Shown: one piece after another, positions 24,047-30,024 of the stretch
How positions within the stretch are numbered: the first letter of the stretch is position 1
Layout of the letters: each line of letters begins with the position of its first letter
Virus record (IMG/VR): IMGVR_UViG_3300008050_000157
Location: 1 to 33,130 of that record
DNA from: a virus
Length of the DNA: 33,130 nucleotides
Strand: one strand, 5' to 3'
Made by a program: the position numbers and the translations under genes
The notes under the pieces: model-generated
Database searches by the model: none
What the model was told of the DNA's origin: nothing
What the model saw: the letters and a program-made list of their open reading frames with translations, nothing else

Positions 24047-24246
24047 TTGAAACCAGACTGACAACCCGGGATTACAGTCTGGTCTATGACCATGACAACT
24101 GCGAGGTGCAGCGCAAGGACATCGAGGACAAGGCACCGCAGCTAAAGGTGACACTTTCTCCGGATAATTTCTGGATCATGCTGAAGCGGATTGTCTCCAA
24201 CCTGAAACGTAACAGTGACTTCAGGATTGAACAGAAGGTGGACTGA
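24043..24246 (+). CDS. Small unknown protein, 67 aa, TTG start
   Basis: Starts at a TTG overlapping the ardC stop (TTGA), a coupling like that of its neighbours. The product (MIETRLTTRDYSLVYDHDNC...) has alternating strands followed by a helix (NFWIMLKRIVSNLKRN). No family is recognised. It is last in the plus-strand accessory operon and converges with the replication operon 26 bp further on; no terminator is visible between them. Confidence 0.6.
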   Translation: MIETRLTTRDYSLVYDHDNCEVQRKDIEDKAPQLKVTLSPDNFWIMLKRIVSNLKRNSDFRIEQKVD

Positions 24247-24272
24247 CCCAAGATCGCCAGGGAATTTAAAGA

Positions 24273-24707
24273 TCACAGTTCCTGCGTCTTGGTGCGTCGA
24301 TACATCCGATCAATCAGAGAGTAGCGGTCAATAGCTGCCGCCAGATCTGACTTGCGCTCTGCAAGGTGGGGCTGGATCTGGTTGATGAAGTCCGCGGGCT
24401 TGGGAAAGGACGGCCACTTGTAGGTGCGGCAGACTTCGCGGGCCCCGATCCGCAACAGGTCTTCAGGGTATTCTTCGAGCAGGGAATAGTAGATTGCCAG
24501 GGCATCCTCGCTTGGCAGGGTTACGTTGAGTACATCAGCCACAGTTTGCAGCACCGCAGCAACAGATCCACGACTGGCTCCGGCCAGCAGGCTGGTGCTG
24601 TCGTCGATAAGAGCAGGCAGCTGGTCATACTGATCCTCAATTGGCTGCTTGAATACCGAACGGATCTGGCTGGTCGGCGGCTGCAACGAGGCGGAGGTGG
24701 CCTGCAT
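24273..24707 (-). CDS. Helicase-loader-like replication protein (lambda P-type role), 144 aa
   Basis: Second gene of an initiator/loader pair. Residues 35-75 are low complexity; the C-terminal half, LPSEDALAIYYSLLEEYPEDLLRIGAREVCRTYKWPSFPKPADFINQIQPHLAERK, has the pattern of phage replisome proteins that bring the host DnaB helicase (two helices, then a WPSFPKP.DF turn). Its ATG at 24707 lies 71 bases inside the end of the initiator gene, with AAGGG eight bases upstream. The function is inferred from pairing with the O-like gene and this C-terminal pattern. Confidence 0.6.
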   Translation of the reverse strand: MQATSASLQPPTSQIRSVFKQPIEDQYDQLPALIDDSTSLLAGASRGSVAAVLQTVADVLNVTLPSEDALAIYYSLLEEYPEDLLRIGAREVCRTYKWPSFPKPADFINQIQPHLAERKSDLAAAIDRYSLIDRMYRRTKTQEL

Positions 24708-25395
24708 CCTTGTTGCCCTTGTCTCGGGATGCAGGGGTGGCACGACGAGGACGTTCACGCCTGACCCATGACTGCCAGCATCGGGTCCAGTCAATGTAGG
24801 TTTTGTTTCGTCCGGGTCCGAACCCGTAATATGTTCTGAAGTCTTCGCTGATGTCGTCGATCTGGCTTGCTTCGAAGCCTCGGCCTTCAGCGTATTCACG
24901 CTCTGCCGGACTGAGTGTCCAATCTTCCTTGAACCTTGTGGCCTTTGCATTTGTGGTAGCTCCTTTGCTGTTGCCTGTGCTGTGTTTCTTTTCCTTTGAA
25001 CCTTTTACTATTGGATGCGACATATTTGTCGTGTCTGGACCTGACATATCTGTCGTGTCTTCCGTAAAAGGTGACAAATCTGTCGTGTTATTGGAGATCA
25101 TCCATTCATGTTTGGGAAAACGGTACATATTTGACCGTCCCCTGCCCCTTTGGGCCACCTCAAGCAGCCCCGCATTGACCAGCTCCTTGAGGGATCGCTG
25201 CACGGTACGCAGTTCCATGCCGACCTCGGCCTGCAATGTCTCCTGACGGGGCCATGCCACGCCCTGATCGTTGGCATACTGGCAGAGCCGGGCATAGATC
25301 AGCTTGGAATTGGAGGAGATCTCGGTGCGGGAGAGCAGCCAGTTCGGGATGAAGGCACCAGTCCATGCCCGCTTCGGGTTCACATAGCTACTCAT
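24637..25395 (-). CDS. O-like replication initiator carrying the iterons in its gene, 252 aa
   Basis: Probable replication initiator. The N-terminal winged helix spans about residues 10-95 (TEISSNSKLIYARLCQYANDQGVAWPRQETLQAEVGMELRTVQRSLKELVNAGLLEV). A linker (about 100-140) is coded by three iterons and reads NTTDLS, DTTDMS, DTTNMS. The C-terminal domain (about 150-225) has DISEDFRTYYGFGPGRNKTYIDWTRCWQSWVRRE, a pattern seen in phage initiators. Iterons inside the initiator gene are the arrangement of lambda O. The ATG at 25395 overlaps the resolvase stop (ATGAGTAG); an ATG nine bases upstream is also possible. Confidence 0.82.
   Translation of the reverse strand: MSSYVNPKRAWTGAFIPNWLLSRTEISSNSKLIYARLCQYANDQGVAWPRQETLQAEVGMELRTVQRSLKELVNAGLLEVAQRGRGRSNMYRFPKHEWMISNNTTDLSPFTEDTTDMSGPDTTNMSHPIVKGSKEKKHSTGNSKGATTNAKATRFKEDWTLSPAEREYAEGRGFEASQIDDISEDFRTYYGFGPGRNKTYIDWTRCWQSWVRRERPRRATPASRDKGNKDAGHLRLVAAADQPDPFGIQAAN
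24980..25089 (-). other. Probable replication origin: AT-rich stretch and iterons
   Basis: Three iterons (25019-25089) abut a pyrimidine- and AT-rich stretch (about 24980-25015, with TTTCTTTTCC and CCTTTTACTATT) that could be the unwinding element. Both lie inside the initiator gene, as in lambdoid phages. Origin function is inference from this layout. Confidence 0.6.
25019..25089 (+). repeat. Three direct iterons GACANATNTGTCGTGTY
   Basis: Copies at 25019-25035 (GACATATTTGTCGTGTC), 25043-25059 (GACATATCTGTCGTGTC) and 25073-25089 (GACAAATCTGTCGTGTT), with starts 24 and 30 bases apart, all in one orientation. Each has a GACA....TGTC inverted core plus the tail GTGTY. They encode the repeated TTD.S linker of the initiator. 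A fourth, inverted copy is at 19967-19983. Confidence 0.85.
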
Positions 25396-25711
25396 TGTCC
25401 ACATGCTCCCGCATCAGGCGTTCGTAAATCGCCCAGGGCATGACCACCAGCGGCGTTGTCCTGTCCCTGTGCAGGAACAGCAGGTGATTGTCGCCAAGCC
25501 ACTTCTCGATGGTCACAAAGCCAGCGCCGTTTGCCCTGCCCTTCACTTCTGCCTCGATGTTCTTGTTGTTGCCGATCCGCAGATCTCCCTTGAAAGATCC
25601 ACCGGCCGCACCGGACAGCGGCACACGTTCACACGGTATGCCTGCCTCGGTGTGCAGTTTTACCAGGCCACGTTCGATACGCGCGCCTTTGTCTCTTGAA
25701 AATTTGCCCAT
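25388..25711 (-). CDS. PDDEXK-type Holliday-junction resolvase-like nuclease, 107 aa
   Basis: Small nuclease family common in alphaproteobacterial phages and usually labelled Holliday junction resolvase or PDDEXK endonuclease. The N-terminal helix has KGARIERGLVKL (catalytic Glu), then SGAAGGSFKGDLRIG (Asp) and IEAEVKGRANG (the E.K pair), followed by a KWLGDNHLLFLHRD strand and VVMPW. It would resolve recombination or replication intermediates. GGAGG lies five bases before the ATG. It ends inside the initiator gene start. Confidence 0.82.
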   Translation of the reverse strand: MGKFSRDKGARIERGLVKLHTEAGIPCERVPLSGAAGGSFKGDLRIGNNKNIEAEVKGRANGAGFVTIEKWLGDNHLLFLHRDRTTPLVVMPWAIYERLMREHVDNE

Positions 25712-25731
25712 TGGCCCTCCCCAGGGTTGAA

Positions 25732-26013
25732 TTAATTTGCGGGTGATATTGTGAGTTCACAGCCAAGACCCTGTGCCCAAAGGCTCAGGCTATAAGCTGT
25801 CGGGACACGCAGTCCCACCTCCCACTTGCCACATTGCCGGTCAGCAATGCCAAGGATCTCATCAACGTCTGCCTGTGACAGACCGAGAGCCTTGCGGCGG
25901 GCACGCAACTTGCGAACCACCGGAACGATGTGGGCCTGAACCACCTCGGATCTCTCCGGACGTGGCCCAGGCCCGCTTGCGCCTGATTTGGGGGAGGTCG
26001 CGTCAGGCCGCAT
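25732..26013 (-). CDS. XRE-type helix-turn-helix regulator, 93 aa
   Basis: Second HTH gene of the Cro-side operon. The HTH is at about residues 30-75 (VRKLRARRKALGLSQADVDEILGIADRQCGKWEVGLRVPTAYSLSLWAQGLG) after a Pro/Gly/Ser-rich start. It overlaps the cro-like stop by 11 bases. An in-frame TTG at 26025 would add four residues; neither start has a good ribosome binding site. It could act as a lambda cII-like or secondary regulator, but nothing shows which. An operator palindrome (26054-26065) lies just upstream, within cro. Confidence 0.65.
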   Translation of the reverse strand: MRPDATSPKSGASGPGPRPERSEVVQAHIVPVVRKLRARRKALGLSQADVDEILGIADRQCGKWEVGLRVPTAYSLSLWAQGLGCELTISPAN

Positions 26014-26215
26014 GACAATTATCAATTTCTTGCTCTACATTTTTTAGAATCTGTGCATATATGCAGCGTGCTGTTTTTTCAGAAGGGGCAAATTGACCTT
26101 GCCTCCATCTGGCCAGCGTGGTTGCAGCCACACCAGACTGGACACAGGCATCTTTTAGAGAGACACGATGCTTGTTACTGGCCAGAACCAGCTGTTCAAA
26201 ATAGGTCATAAACAT
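26003..26215 (-). CDS. Cro-like HTH repressor, 70 aa, probably leaderless
   Basis: Small HTH protein divergent from the CI-like gene (VLASNKHRVSLKDACVQSGVAATTLARWRQGQFAPSEKTARCIY, residues about 10-53). The good promoter at 26222-26251 puts the transcription start at about 26215, which is the A of this ATG, and there is no ribosome binding site, so a leaderless mRNA is likely. ATGs at 26209 and 26233 are alternatives; the latter lies inside the promoter. It is the first gene of the minus-strand replication operon, as cro is in lambda. Confidence 0.72.
   Translation of the reverse strand: MFMTYFEQLVLASNKHRVSLKDACVQSGVAATTLARWRQGQFAPSEKTARCIYAQILKNVEQEIDNCHAA
26054..26065. promoter_or_regulatory. 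Operator TGCATATATGCA inside cro
   Basis: A perfect 12-base palindrome sharing both half-sites (TGCAT/ATGCA) with the intergenic operators. It lies near the 3' end of the Cro-like gene, 41 bases upstream of the second HTH gene's ATG. A weak promoter may overlap it on the minus strand (AACAGC-N18-GATTCT). Confidence 0.55.
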
Positions 26216-26221
26216 GGGGTA

Positions 26222-26251
26222 AGAATACAGCATTAATGCAGGTTATGACAA
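26222..26251 (-). promoter_or_regulatory. Cro-side early promoter with operator in the spacer
   Basis: On the minus strand, TTGTCA (26251-26246), an 18-base spacer and TATTCT (26227-26222). The operator GCATTAATGC (26230-26239) lies entirely in the spacer, so bound repressor would block RNA polymerase. It drives the minus-strand replication operon. Confidence 0.75.
26230..26239. promoter_or_regulatory. Operator GCATTAATGC in the cro promoter
   Basis: Perfect 10-base palindrome; its inner ten bases are identical to the operator at 26260-26271, while the outer pair differs (A instead of T on one side). It lies between the -35 and -10 boxes of the cro promoter. Confidence 0.75.
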
Positions 26252-26270
26252 GAGCCAATTGCATTAATGC
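26243..26270 (+). promoter_or_regulatory. Candidate cI promoter
   Basis: TTATGA (26243-26248), a 16-base spacer and TAATGC (26265-26270), with the -10 inside the operator at 26260-26271. Transcription would begin about ten bases before the cI start codon. The match to sigma70 is moderate; autoregulation through the overlapping operator is expected. Confidence 0.45.
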
Positions 26271-26271
26271 A
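26260..26271. promoter_or_regulatory. Operator TGCATTAATGCA near the cI start
   Basis: Perfect 12-base palindrome 13 bases upstream of the cI ATG. Its centre lies 31 bases (about three helical turns) from that of the operator at 26230-26239, which would allow cooperative binding. Confidence 0.78.
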
Positions 26272-26284
26272 GGGATCGGATAGA

Positions 26285-26866
26285 ATGACCAGTGATTTAA
26301 AGACCAGAACTGCGATACTAGATTGGATGAAAGAGACAATGGAAACCCATGATCTCAGCGCAGAGGCATGGGCAAGCAAGGCTGACATTGCCCCAACGAC
26401 GATCACGCAATTCGTTAATGGTAAGAGAAAATTCATACCATCAATGTCAACTTTAACACGATTAGCAGAGGCAACCGGACAGTCTGTCCGGTTTGGCGTA
26501 CATACGTTTGACCGGATTTCAGTAGCGAAAGTAAAGGTGCTGAAGTTTAACTTCAGGGGACAGGTAATGAATGTTGAGTATAAGCAGGTTAGTACCAGCA
26601 TAGTTGATGACGATGCATTTGGAGTACAGGTTGATACGCTTACCATGTCACAGGCAGGGATTTTTCCAGGAGATATAATCGTTTGCCTGCCACCGGAACA
26701 GGCAGTTGTTGGCAATACAATCCTTGCGGTAACAGACAAGGGCGTCAGCCCATTCCGTTACTATCCGCCCACATTACTGCCTGCTTCTGATGGCGAGGTA
26801 TCGATAAATTCGACGGACGCAAACATCATTGGCGTGGCAAAAGAACTGATAAGGGTGCTGGACTAG
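26285..26866 (+). CDS. CI-like repressor, HTH plus degenerate S24 (LexA-like) domain, 193 aa
   Basis: Lysogeny repressor by position and domains. The N-terminal HTH is at about residues 25-50 (SAEAWASKADIAPTTITQFVNGKRK). The C-terminal LexA/S24-like fold spans about 108-190 (AFGVQVDTLTMSQAGIFPGDIIV, GNTILAVTDKGVSPFRYYPPTLL, INSTDANIIGVAKELI). The usual nucleophile motif G-D-S-M is replaced by V-D-T-L-T-M, and the Lys of the catalytic dyad appears to be Arg158, so self-cleavage looks unlikely. The gene is visibly more AT-rich than its neighbours. The ATG at 26285 is used because the ATG at 26267 lies inside the operator. A strong terminator follows. Confidence 0.8.
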   Translation: MTSDLKTRTAILDWMKETMETHDLSAEAWASKADIAPTTITQFVNGKRKFIPSMSTLTRLAEATGQSVRFGVHTFDRISVAKVKVLKFNFRGQVMNVEYKQVSTSIVDDDAFGVQVDTLTMSQAGIFPGDIIVCLPPEQAVVGNTILAVTDKGVSPFRYYPPTLLPASDGEVSINSTDANIIGVAKELIRVLD

Positions 26867-26873
26867 CGGCTGC

Positions 26874-26934
26874 CAGATCGACGCGGCCCGTGCCCCGAAA
26901 GGGGCCGCGTCGATCTGACCGCCGCTATTATTTT
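26874..26934 (+). terminator. Terminator after cI, 16-bp stem
   Basis: A 16-bp perfect stem (26874-26889 with 26902-26917) around a 12-base loop, extended by an outer GCGGC/GCCGC pair (26866-26870 with 26921-26925) and followed by TATTATTTTG. It separates the cI transcript from the right early promoter that starts four bases later. Confidence 0.88.
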
Positions 26935-26937
26935 GTC

Positions 26938-26966
26938 TTGAATACTGCATAAATGCAGTTTACTAT
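26938..26966 (+). promoter_or_regulatory. Right early promoter with operator in the spacer
   Basis: TTGAAT (26938-26943), exactly 17 bases, then TACTAT (26961-26966). The operator CTGCATAAATGCAG (26945-26958) fills the spacer, as in the cro promoter. It would drive the recombination and integration operon from 26999, with the repressor shutting it off in lysogeny. Confidence 0.82.
26945..26958. promoter_or_regulatory. Operator CTGCATAAATGCAG
   Basis: CTGCAT-AA-ATGCAG, a 6+6 palindrome between the -35 and -10 of the right early promoter. It has the same outer bases as the remote site at 19330-19343. Confidence 0.8.
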
Positions 26967-26998
26967 CGGGGATAACTTCATAAAGAAAGGGCGACAAT

Positions 26999-27229
26999 AT
27001 GAATAACGACCACTACCACACCATCCTTGGCAGCCAGTCTAAAGCAGCAGAGCAACGGGCTTTAATGCTACTCGGCAAGGCCGAGGCAAATGCCCGGGCC
27101 ATTGAAAAGATGGCAAACCAGATGGTCAGTGACCGGCTGCCTCGCGTCATGGTACCGCACCTAGCCCAACAAATTGCCATGATGGCAAAGGACATTCACA
27201 ACAATGTGAACGGAAGGAACGCCGCATGA
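26999..27229 (+). CDS. Small unknown early protein, 76 aa
   Basis: First gene after the right early promoter. A helical protein (QSKAAEQRALMLLGKAEANARAIEKMANQMV) without recognised motif. AAAGGG lies eight bases before the ATG, the best ribosome binding site of this operon. It overlaps the exonuclease gene by ATGA. Position suggests a recombination accessory or early host-takeover protein, but the sequence does not say. Confidence 0.65.
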   Translation: MNNDHYHTILGSQSKAAEQRALMLLGKAEANARAIEKMANQMVSDRLPRVMVPHLAQQIAMMAKDIHNNVNGRNAA

Positions 27230-28098
27230 GCAGCATCGCAACCCTGTTGCCCGAGATCTCGGGCCTCGGCTTCGAATGGCCGGTCATGGACTATGACAGG
27301 TCGAAAGGGATCGGAGGATCTGACGCAAAAAAAATTATGTCGGGTGAATGGAACGCCCTTTACAGGTCGAAAAAGGGGCTCGCTGAACAGGAAGATTTGA
27401 GTGATGTTTTCCGTGTGCAGCTCGGCACCTTTACCGAACCCCTCAACCTTTACTGGCTGGCAAAGAACAACCCTGGCTGGAAAATCGAGCAGGCCGGCGT
27501 GACCCGCACCGACGACATCCACTCGCACCTCTACTGCCACCCCGATGCCACCGCAAAGATCGACGGACAGCTGGCCGTGATCGATGCCAAGCACACCAAC
27601 CCCTTCGGTGAAAAAGAACAGCGCATGAAGGATGGCTACTACTGGCAGCTGATCCACAACGGCTATCTCTGCGGCGCCACCCTCGGCGTGATCTCCCCTA
27701 TCTACGGCAATGACATCGGGGCCCCGGTTATCATCGAACTGTCGCCCAAAGACACAAAGGAATATCTCAAACGCACGGTCCTGTTCTGGTCCATGGTCGA
27801 GTGTAACCAGGAGCCGGACGATGTGCATGCGGTGACGGAAACCCACTACACCATCAGCGGTCTGCGCACTGTGGACATGACCGGCAACAACAGGTGGGCA
27901 GACCAGGCCGCAGCCTACATCAATGCCCATGAGGCAGCATCCCCGCACATCACAGCCAAGGAAGACGCGAACCTTGAGCTCAAGCGGCTGGTGGATGCAG
28001 ACGTTGGCGAGGCCAGCGGCCACGGCGTGCGCATCAAGCGCAACAAGAAAGGCACGCCTGTTATCAGCACCTATCAGGAGAAGGAGCAGGCAGCATGA
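27226..28098 (+). CDS. YqaJ/lambda-exonuclease-type recombination nuclease, 290 aa
   Basis: 5'-3' exonuclease of a phage recombination pair. Motifs of the family are present in order: GIGGSDAKKIMSGEW (residues 28-42), GTFTEPLNLYW (68-77, with the first catalytic Glu), DGQLAVIDAKHTN (113-125, with the D...D.K metal site), and YYWQLIHNGYL (138-148). It would make 3' single-stranded tails for the annealing protein two genes downstream. Length is normal for the family. Both ends overlap neighbours by ATGA. Confidence 0.88.
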   Translation: MSSIATLLPEISGLGFEWPVMDYDRSKGIGGSDAKKIMSGEWNALYRSKKGLAEQEDLSDVFRVQLGTFTEPLNLYWLAKNNPGWKIEQAGVTRTDDIHSHLYCHPDATAKIDGQLAVIDAKHTNPFGEKEQRMKDGYYWQLIHNGYLCGATLGVISPIYGNDIGAPVIIELSPKDTKEYLKRTVLFWSMVECNQEPDDVHAVTETHYTISGLRTVDMTGNNRWADQAAAYINAHEAASPHITAKEDANLELKRLVDADVGEASGHGVRIKRNKKGTPVISTYQEKEQAA

Positions 28099-28433
28099 GT
28101 ATTACGGCAGCATACTGCGACACCTTGCTGGCCCGCATGAAAGACCCGGCCCCCGGCAAGACCGACACCAGCCGGGAGGCGGCAGAAAAGATAGCCCCTG
28201 CCATCACCGGCCTGCGCAAGCAGGTCTATGACTTCATCGTGGACCACAAGGAGTTCGGCGCAACATCAGACGAGATCGATCGAAACACGGGCATCAACCT
28301 GCTGTCTGTCAGACCCCGCCTCACAGAGCTGAAGCAGGCGGGACTGATCTGCGACAGTGACCGGCGGCGACCCAACCGGGGCGGCCGCAGAGAGATTGTA
28401 TTCATCGCAACGGAAGGAGCAGCCAATGGCTGA
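28095..28433 (+). CDS. Winged-helix DNA-binding protein, 112 aa
   Basis: A winged helix is visible at about residues 40-105: GLRKQVYDFIVDHKEFGATSDEIDRNTGINLLSVRPRLTELKQAGLICDSDRRRPNRGGRREIVF, i.e. helix, HTH, recognition helix, and a basic wing. It is set between the exonuclease and annealing genes, as in several phage recombination operons where its role is not established. It overlaps its neighbours at both ends. Confidence 0.72.
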   Translation: MSITAAYCDTLLARMKDPAPGKTDTSREAAEKIAPAITGLRKQVYDFIVDHKEFGATSDEIDRNTGINLLSVRPRLTELKQAGLICDSDRRRPNRGGRREIVFIATEGAANG

Positions 28434-29073
28434 CAACAAGATGATGCTTTGGGACAGGGTTATGAAAACCAATCCCAAATACACAAAGCCTGTCAAGTTC
28501 GGCCGGGGGTTTACGGCCATTGACCCCCACTCGCAGATCATGTGCGCTACCCAGGAGTTCGGGCCAGTCGGATCGGGCTGGGGCTGGAAGGTTGTACGCG
28601 TTGAATACCTGCCAACCAATGAAGTCGGCATGCTTATCCGCCTTTGGCATGGGTCAAAGGATCAGCACTATGAACAATGGGGGCAGGCCAGTCTCTACAT
28701 AGATAAAGATAATACAAAGACGGACGGTGACTGCATGAAGAAGGCCACGACTGACGGCCTGACCAAGTGCCTCAGTTACCTCGGCTTCAATGCTGACATC
28801 TTCCTTGGCAAGTTCGATGACAGTAAATATGTCCAGGCTATGGCAGAGGAGTTTGCCAGCAAACCCTCGGATGATCTGGACCATGACACCCGCGACCAGC
28901 TGAACAATCTTGTTGATCGGCTGGATCGGGTGGAAGCGCTGGCTGATCTGGAAGCCATGCGCGATGAGTGTGCCTCCATGCTGGAAGCATTGGCCCCCAA
29001 CCCCGGTGATCGCCAGCTGCTGAAAGCGGCAATGCTAATGGCGAAAACAAACGTAACAAAGGAAGCAGCATAA
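28426..29073 (+). CDS. Single-strand annealing recombinase (Rad52/Erf-like), 215 aa
   Basis: Partner of the exonuclease. The characteristic stretch is KTDGDCMKKATTDGLTKCLSYLGFNADIFLGKFDDSKYV (about residues 98-136), where a helix of the K.A.TDGL..CLS.LGF form matches Rad52/Erf-type annealing proteins. The N-terminal part (ATQEFGPVGSGWGWKVV) is also usual for this group. The ATG at 28426 has GGAAGGAG six bases upstream and lies eight bases inside the previous gene. It is followed by ssb. Family is firm; subfamily (Erf or other) is not. Confidence 0.72.
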   Translation: MADNKMMLWDRVMKTNPKYTKPVKFGRGFTAIDPHSQIMCATQEFGPVGSGWGWKVVRVEYLPTNEVGMLIRLWHGSKDQHYEQWGQASLYIDKDNTKTDGDCMKKATTDGLTKCLSYLGFNADIFLGKFDDSKYVQAMAEEFASKPSDDLDHDTRDQLNNLVDRLDRVEALADLEAMRDECASMLEALAPNPGDRQLLKAAMLMAKTNVTKEAA

Positions 29074-29075
29074 AC

Positions 29076-29504
29076 ATGGACATCAACAAGGTCATACTGC
29101 TGGGCAACGTGGGCAAGGATCCCGAGGTCCGGAACTTTTCCAACGGCGGGCAGAAGGTATCCTTCTCCGTCGCCACATCTCGCAGCTACAAGGACAAGGC
29201 TGGTGAATGGCAGAGCATCACGCAATGGCACAACGTCGTGTCCAGCGTCGAGGCTGTAGTCAAGCGGTGCGAGGCCAAGGTGCAGAAGGGCACCCGGGTT
29301 CACATCGAAGGGCAGGTTGCCACCCGCGAGTACGACAAGGACGGCGAGAAGCGGTACATCACAGAGATCGTGATCCCTCCCTATTGGGGTGTGCTGGGTG
29401 TCGAGAGCCGGGGCCGTGGTGACAATGAAAGCCAGGGCAACACAGCCAACCAGGACAATGGCGACTTCGGCGGCGGTGACATCGATGACGAGATCCCGTT
29501 CTAG
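29076..29504 (+). CDS. ssb: Single-stranded DNA-binding protein, 142 aa
   Basis: OB-fold SSB: MDINKVILLGNVGKDPEVRNFSNGGQKVSFSVATSRSYKD at the start, the QWHNVV strand, and KVQKGTRVHIEGQVATREYDKDGEKRYITEIV. A Gly/Asn/Asp-rich linker leads to the acidic tip DIDDEIPF, the conserved partner-binding tail of bacterial SSB. It acts with the exonuclease and annealing protein, and at the replication fork. All features of a full-length SSB are present. It ends in TAG, two bases before the next ATG. Confidence 0.95.
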   Translation: MDINKVILLGNVGKDPEVRNFSNGGQKVSFSVATSRSYKDKAGEWQSITQWHNVVSSVEAVVKRCEAKVQKGTRVHIEGQVATREYDKDGEKRYITEIVIPPYWGVLGVESRGRGDNESQGNTANQDNGDFGGGDIDDEIPF

Positions 29505-29506
29505 TT

Positions 29507-29776
29507 ATGGCTGACGGGTGGAGCAGCGACTATGAGGGCGTGGCCGATCTGATGCGTCAGGTTGCCCACGACCACAAGCTGGGGCTGGGTGTGATCCTGA
29601 GCAGGATCAGGACACACCCGGTTGCCATGGCCAGGCGGGAATTGATGTATCTCTTGCATACGGAAATGAACCTGTCTTTCTCCCACATCAGCCGGATACT
29701 CAATCTGGATCACACGACTGTAAGCTATGCAGTCAAAAAGTATCAGACATGCCACTCGTTACGGCAGCACGCATAG
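29507..29776 (+). CDS. Standalone DnaA domain IV-like DNA-binding protein, 89 aa
   Basis: Residues about 35-80 (RIRTHPVAMARRELMYLLHTEMNLSFSHISRILNLDHTTVSYAVKKYQ) match the C-terminal DNA-binding domain of DnaA, including the DHTTV signature (68-72) and the preceding helix. There is no AAA+ domain, so it cannot initiate replication by itself. It could compete with host DnaA at DnaA boxes or recruit it to phage DNA. It begins two bases after ssb and its end overlaps the excisionase-like gene. Confidence 0.72.
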   Translation: MADGWSSDYEGVADLMRQVAHDHKLGLGVILSRIRTHPVAMARRELMYLLHTEMNLSFSHISRILNLDHTTVSYAVKKYQTCHSLRQHA

Positions 29777-30024
29777 CAGAAAAGACCGGATACTCTGCCC
29801 GCTGGGTGCGCCATCAGGCTGCCCTCGGGCGGATCCCGGGCGCCGTCCGGTTGACAGCCGGGGGCCAATGGCGTTTTGATCTTGCCAAAGTCCAGACATG
29901 GATCAGGCAAGGGGAGATCAAATGGCATTATACAAACGCGACGATTCAAGATACTGGTGGGGACGTTTCAGCTACAAGGGGAAGCCGTTCCGCCGTAGCC
30001 TTGACACGACTTCTAAACCTGTAG
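29749..30024 (+). CDS. Excisionase-like HTH protein, 91 aa
   Basis: Likely recombination directionality factor. The N-terminal HTH (LVTAARIAEKTGYSARWVRHQAALGRIPGAVRLTAGGQWRFDLAKVQTWI, residues 3-52) is of the MerR/AlpA excisionase kind, with the GGQWRF wing. The last 34 codons overlap the integrase gene in another frame and encode a Ser/Thr-rich tail, so the gene may well be functional with only its first 60 residues folded. The position directly before int supports the call. Confidence 0.65.
   Translation: MPLVTAARIAEKTGYSARWVRHQAALGRIPGAVRLTAGGQWRFDLAKVQTWIRQGEIKWHYTNATIQDTGGDVSATRGSRSAVALTRLLNL

Noticed and set aside
27196-28023. 275-codon open frame on the minus strand
   Set aside because: Antisense to the exonuclease gene, whose catalytic motifs are intact.
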